Shown here piece after piece: positions 59,962-64,000 of a DNA stretch of 64,000 bases (position 1 is the first letter of the stretch; every line of letters begins with the position of its first letter). The DNA comes from Rosa chinensis (lineage: Eukaryota; Streptophyta; Magnoliopsida; Rosales; Rosaceae), in NCBI RefSeq assembly GCF_002994745.2, contig NC_037092.1, positions 86,156,398-86,220,397 of the forward strand, read 5' to 3'. A program made the position numbers and the translations under genes. The notes below the pieces were generated by a model. That model searched no databases and was not told the origin of the DNA. It saw only the letters and a program-made list of their open reading frames with translations.

Positions 59962-61053
59962 TTCACCAACACTGCCCACTCGTCGATTTCAGACTATATA
60001 ACAATTATGGAGGAAATCCGACAATCGGATTCACGATTAACATTAACCGAAATCCAAATCTTTAGAAATTTATAACCGATTCAAAACTCCACCAATCCTC
60101 ACCAAACTTCATATATAAGCTCTATGATAATTATAAAATTTAACTAGCCAAAAATTGAAATTAAAAAGCTACCCTAGCCGCCGCTACCGCAGCCCATAGT
60201 GGCGGCGCCGCCGTCACTGCCACCAACTCCAATGGCCACTGAAATTTGGCAGTAGCACCTTCTCAACACACCTATTAATTCTTTCAACTGTGACCAAGTT
60301 AGAAAATGAGCGGAAGTACCTCAAGAATTAATGAGAAGGTTGAACCCGAATCGTGAATAGTAACCTCAAACTTCAAACCGTCGATTCTTCCTCCACGCTT
60401 CAAATCTCGGCAAAAGCTTCCGGGAGCATCATCTGCATCCCAAGGCGCTTCCAATAGACAAAGGTTTATCGCCAGGGGTGGCCGGAATCGGAAGATATCA
60501 GCCGGTGAAGGGAAGCGATTTCCAGCTCGAGCTGTGCAGCTTCTCGGCCTTGTAGCGCCCTCCACAGTTCGGTTTTCACCCAGATGTCTTCTGAGAAGTT
60601 ATGGACAACATCAAGGTGAGAAAAATTGCTTTTGGAATCAAGTCGATTGGAGGCCTGTGGAGGAAAATATGGTCGGACAAAGAAGACCCCAGAAAACCCG
60701 ACGGGGAGTGGAGAGGAGAAAGAGGGAGAGCTCGGTAAGTTTCTGGAAAAATATGGAAACTTACTACAGTAGTTTCACTATATATAGCAAGTTACTATGA
60801 ACAGTAATTTTAGTATTTTGGTCATAACTTTTGTATACGAACTCCGATTTAAGCGTACCATATATACGCAGACTCGGTTTAATGTCCTCTACAACTTCTG
60901 TGAAGAAAATTTTCTCAAATTTTGACCCGAACAAAAAGTCAACTTTTAGGACCACTGAAAGTATCGAAATAAAGTAAAAAAAAAAGAAAAAGTAATTGTC
61001 GTTTACCGTCCAAATGACTAGTAAACTGGTATCTTGAGGTACGGGACGTAACA

Positions 61054-62912
61054 GAAACGAACAACTTGCATAAAAAAAGCTCCACAAATATTGGAGTGAA
61101 AATTTAGTGCATCTAAGGTTGGGTCCGGCAGCATCCTCGTGCCTACGCGGGCGTCTGGCTTTGGCGGGGTAGGGTGGCTTCTGCCAGACGAGTGTGGCCT
61201 GTTCTTCAATACATTATGGTAGGTGTAGGTAAGGAGATAGCGGTCAGTTTTTCTTCTTTTTGGATGGCAGCGTCGACAAATTTGATTAGAACACGAACCA
61301 TAGGATGGATCGTGTTGCCATTCAATCGGGGGTGGAGTTCTCTACGGTGGCTGTGTAGGTGGTTTGGGGCATCCTCTGATAGGTCTTGTGCAGTGTTCTA
61401 AAAAACGCTCTAAGCGGCGGTCTAGGCGGCGCCTAGGCGCTGGAAGGTAGATGACCGCCCCGATTAAGGCCTAGTCGCTCGAAAAATCATATTTGAATTT
61501 AAGCGGACGCCTAGAAGAGCTTGACGGGCGCCTAGGCATTCTGGGCGGGCTGGGTGGATAGGCTAGGCGGGTTGGCAGCTAACCCCATGTCTCTCTCCTC
61601 AACTCTCGCCGTCTCTCTCTTTCAATAGGCCGCCAATCTAACTTTGAAAATCCTTCTCTCTCCTTGACAGTACCTCTCTCTCTCCTCGAATAATCAATCT
61701 CTTTCTTTCTCTCTCTCCCCGTAAGTTCTCTCTCTGCACTGATTTTGTTAATCTGACGAATCGTCGCACTGATCATTCCTATAATTAGAGGCTTTCTCGA
61801 TATATTTGGTTTGGATTAAAATATGGGGGGAGTGAGTTGCTGAGAATGAAGTCAGAGCTTGTGCGAATGGCAGGGAAGAAGGAGGAAATACTGGGAAGGT
61901 GTGATGCAACACGAAGAGGTGTGAAGCAGTTGGTTAAGAAAAGATAGATTGAATCTTTGGTTAATAAGGAGCCACGTGCTGCTCCATTTTGACAAGCTTA
62001 ACTTAAATAAAAAAATTATATATATATTTTTTACCAACCATAATTAGCTAGAGTTTTAATTTTTTATTTTGGGTTGACCAATGACTTTATGTTGTCTTTG
62101 CTAATAAAAACCGCAATATTTTTACTCTTCAAGTCTTTATACGTTTATCTTCTAAAAAAAAAAAGTCTTTATACGTTTATAATTATATAAATAAATGTTA
62201 TAAAAATAAAATTAAAATTAAAAAAATAAAACCGTCTAGACCCCTGGGCGCTAGTCCCCTGACCACCGCCCGACTAGCACCTAGCGATTTTTAGAACCTT
62301 GGTCTTGTGTAGGTGGTTTTTGTCTTTTAGTTTACTAACTGTTGGTGGCATCGAGGGATCAAACGGTGGCATGTTGGTTAAGGGGTCCAAATCTGGTGGG
62401 GTTTGGGACTGGTGCATAGGCTCATTATCTTCTGGGTGATGGCCTTGCGGTGACGTGGTGGTGTTCCTCGAGTCATGATAGTGGTGGGTGTGCACGCATT
62501 GGTCATGGTGACAGAGGTAACAATGTGCGTGGAACAGTCTCCCGTAGAGAAGTGAAGGCTAGAGTTGTGCTTGGCTCTACCTCTTCCCTTGGGCTTTGGA
62601 CTGCTGCTTTTGGGCCTTTTAGGTTTCTTAGGGTTCTAATTAGTTAGTTATTTCTTTCTAATAATTCCCTACTTTTTTAGGGAGCTATGCACTTTTTGTG
62701 TTTGTACTGTGCCTATTTACATAGTGATATCATAGTTTACAAGCTTACTTTTCTTAAGCAAGCAATAATTGTATAATAAGTAGACATATCCTCTATGTAC
62801 CACCGTGGTACTACCAAAACTTTTTATTTGTCTATAGATGATAGCGTAAGGGTATGTCGTTCTATCTTGAGTATCAATGATAAGTTGATTTGACTTTATT
62901 AAAATTTTTTTT
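61054..62912 (+). mobile_element. LINE-derived remnant, split by a hAT element
   Basis: The 3' part (62600-62912) has GGGAGCTATGCACTTTTTGTG and an A/T-rich tail as in the LINE remnant at 32505-33250. The 5' part (about 61110-61390) is G-rich leader-like sequence. No reverse transcriptase motif is found. The outer limits are approximate. Confidence 0.4.
61391..62301. mobile_element. hAT-like non-autonomous element (911 bp), TSD GTCTTGTG
   Basis: The left end CAGTGTTCTAAAAAACGCTC and the reversed right end CAAGGTTCTAAAAATCGCTA are inverted repeats. The subterminal GCGCCTAGGCG-type motifs also mirror each other. The exact 8-bp duplication GTCTTGTG is at 61383-61390 and 62302-62309. No coding capacity. 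Confidence 0.88.
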
Positions 62913-62927
62913 TAATAATTTCATAAT

Positions 62928-63163
62928 TGTTTAAGGAAAACTGAATTGGGAGAGAATTGAGTCGTGTTTTCATTGATAATAGGGACCTCTTTATATAGAG
63001 GGTTATAAGACATAGAATCAGAGTTGTACAAGGAAAGATAATAGTACAATTAATCGGATATCTATGAATATCTCCGAGAATATCTCTAATTCGAAACCCT
63101 ATTACAACTAGGTCAAATAACTTGGAGTTTGGACCAGACACATATTCTGGATTTACTTAAACA
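62928..63163 (-). mobile_element. 3' LTR of a Ty1/copia element
   Basis: On the minus strand it starts TGTTTAAGTAAATCC and ends CCTTAAACA, giving a 236-bp LTR with inverted ends. A TATATAAAG promoter motif is near 62990-63000. The adjoining CAAGGGGGAG (63164-63173, minus strand) is the polypurine tract. The 5' LTR lies beyond the window. Confidence 0.8.
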
Positions 63164-64000
63164 CTCCCCCTTGTGTCACCCAAATGTGGTGCTCCTCTCA
63201 TTGCCTCATTAAAAACCTTGCCAAGTAACAAAAACCCTATGGGACAAAAATAACCTCGGTTGAAGGGGAAAAGGAGCACAACACACCCTTAACGTTTCGA
63301 GACCATACATGTAGACATCTCCCCCTGATGACTACGGTGATGGGAGTTCGGATAACTTTAGCAAACGATGCTACCAATATGTTCCTCGAAAGTAGAATTT
63401 AGGCAATGACTTAGTGAGCAAGCTTGCGACACTGTTCTCAGGTTGAACCTAGTTCACTTTGATCTTGAGGAGAGTCTGTTGTTGCTGATTATCCTTGGTG
63501 TTGTCGTTTTTGATGTAGCCTTGCTTCATTTGTTCAAAACAAGCAGCATTATTCTAAATGTTCGTAGGCTCATCTGTGGTAGATTTCAAACCACAATTGT
63601 TCGAACATGGGTAATTGTGGATCCAATCCATATACATTCACGAACTACTTCGTGAAGAGCAATAATCTCTGCATTGTTTGAAGATATAGTGACTAGGGTC
63701 TGTTTTGTGGACCTCTAAGATATCATGGTCTTTACCCATGATGAACACTTAACCAGTTTGGGAAGACTTTTGTGTGGGTTAGAGTGATACCCAACATTAG
63801 CAAAACCTTCCAAAACACATGTTGTTTTGGGATGGGGATAGTGGACGTAGGCCAGTGTTGGCGGCGTTCCTGGTGTGTGATGGGTCCGAATCCATCATCT
63901 CTCTGTAGGGATAGAACAAGCCCATATCAATCGTACATCTTAAGTACCGAAAGATATCTTTTATACCAATCCAATGGCGTCGCATTGGCGCAGAGCTATA
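63164..64000 (-). pseudogene. Ty1/copia pol C-terminus (RT end and RNase H), degenerate
   Basis: The minus strand reads RHWIGIKDIFRYLRCTIDMG at about 63980-63920, the conserved end of copia reverse transcriptase, then RNase H-like stretches and an SLLTKSLPK segment near 63400, the usual C-terminal motif. Stops and shifts are frequent. The element continues past 64000. Confidence 0.75.

Larger units (their letters stand above)
56944..61053 (-). mobile_element. 5' LTR of the LARD-like element, with nested hAT
   Basis: Plus-strand start TGACAAGACCCGCCCC and end GGGACGTAACA. It matches the left LTR very closely, so the element inserted recently. Length is 4110 bp because of the hAT insertion at 58625-59961; without it and one target duplication it is about 2765 bp. 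Small differences from the left LTR include a deletion near 58445 and a GC-rich insertion near 60190. Confidence 0.9.

Overview
The window is nuclear DNA of a eudicot plant. It has AT-rich intergenic sequence, spliced genes, plant NLR immune-receptor exons, and many nested plant transposons (Tat-lineage Ty3/gypsy, Ty1/copia, CACTA, hAT, MULE, SINE, LINE). A Rosaceae-type genome is my guess from overall style; nothing here proves it. There are no prokaryotic genes, CRISPR arrays or organellar blocks.

Layout. 1-4.2 kb: repeats, including a small hAT-like element carrying a SINE with a perfect 17-bp target duplication, and AT/pyrimidine-rich tandem repeats. 4.27-29.77 kb: one old Tat-lineage Ty3/gypsy retrotransposon (truncated 5' LTR, gag, RT, RNase H, archaeal-type RNase H, integrase, a long antisense accessory ORF, 3' LTR) broken by at least five younger insertions: an LTR-like block with inverted arms (6475-8490), two solo LTRs of one family (10698-12557 and 16544-18612, each with a 5-bp duplication), a 5.7-kb CACTA element (18634-24324) carrying a ribosomal protein L34 exon, and another LTR-like block containing a solo LTR (26177-27086). 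29.8-36.0 kb: a MITE, a MULE carrying a lactate dehydrogenase fragment, and a hAT-like element holding a LINE remnant, an inverted-repeat element and a second MULE.

36.4-46.2 kb is the gene-bearing part, all on the minus strand. Six coding exons with canonical splice sites and compatible phases read in the order: EDR4-like zinc ribbon (2 exons), TIR domain, NB-ARC-LRR cassette A, NB-ARC-LRR cassette B, short basic tail. Both NB-ARC domains are of the CC-NLR (RPS2/At4g27190-like) type, although the exon before them encodes a TIR domain. Cassettes A and B are tandem duplicates of one symmetric phase-2 exon with its flanking intron sequence, and there is only one set of 5' exons. The locus may therefore make a zinc-ribbon-TIR-NLR, alternative NLRs by exon choice, or a double-NLR protein of about 2135 residues. 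This is the most novel feature in the window.

46.5-50.8 kb: intergenic DNA with a copia gag fragment and a U6 snRNA-SINE chimera. 50.8-61.05 kb: a young, non-autonomous, minus-strand LTR retrotransposon (LTRs of 2.74 kb, initiator-Met tRNA primer site, no gag-pol) whose right LTR holds a 1.34-kb hAT element. 61.05-64 kb: LINE-derived sequence with a 911-bp hAT element, then the 3' end of a minus-strand copia element running off the window.
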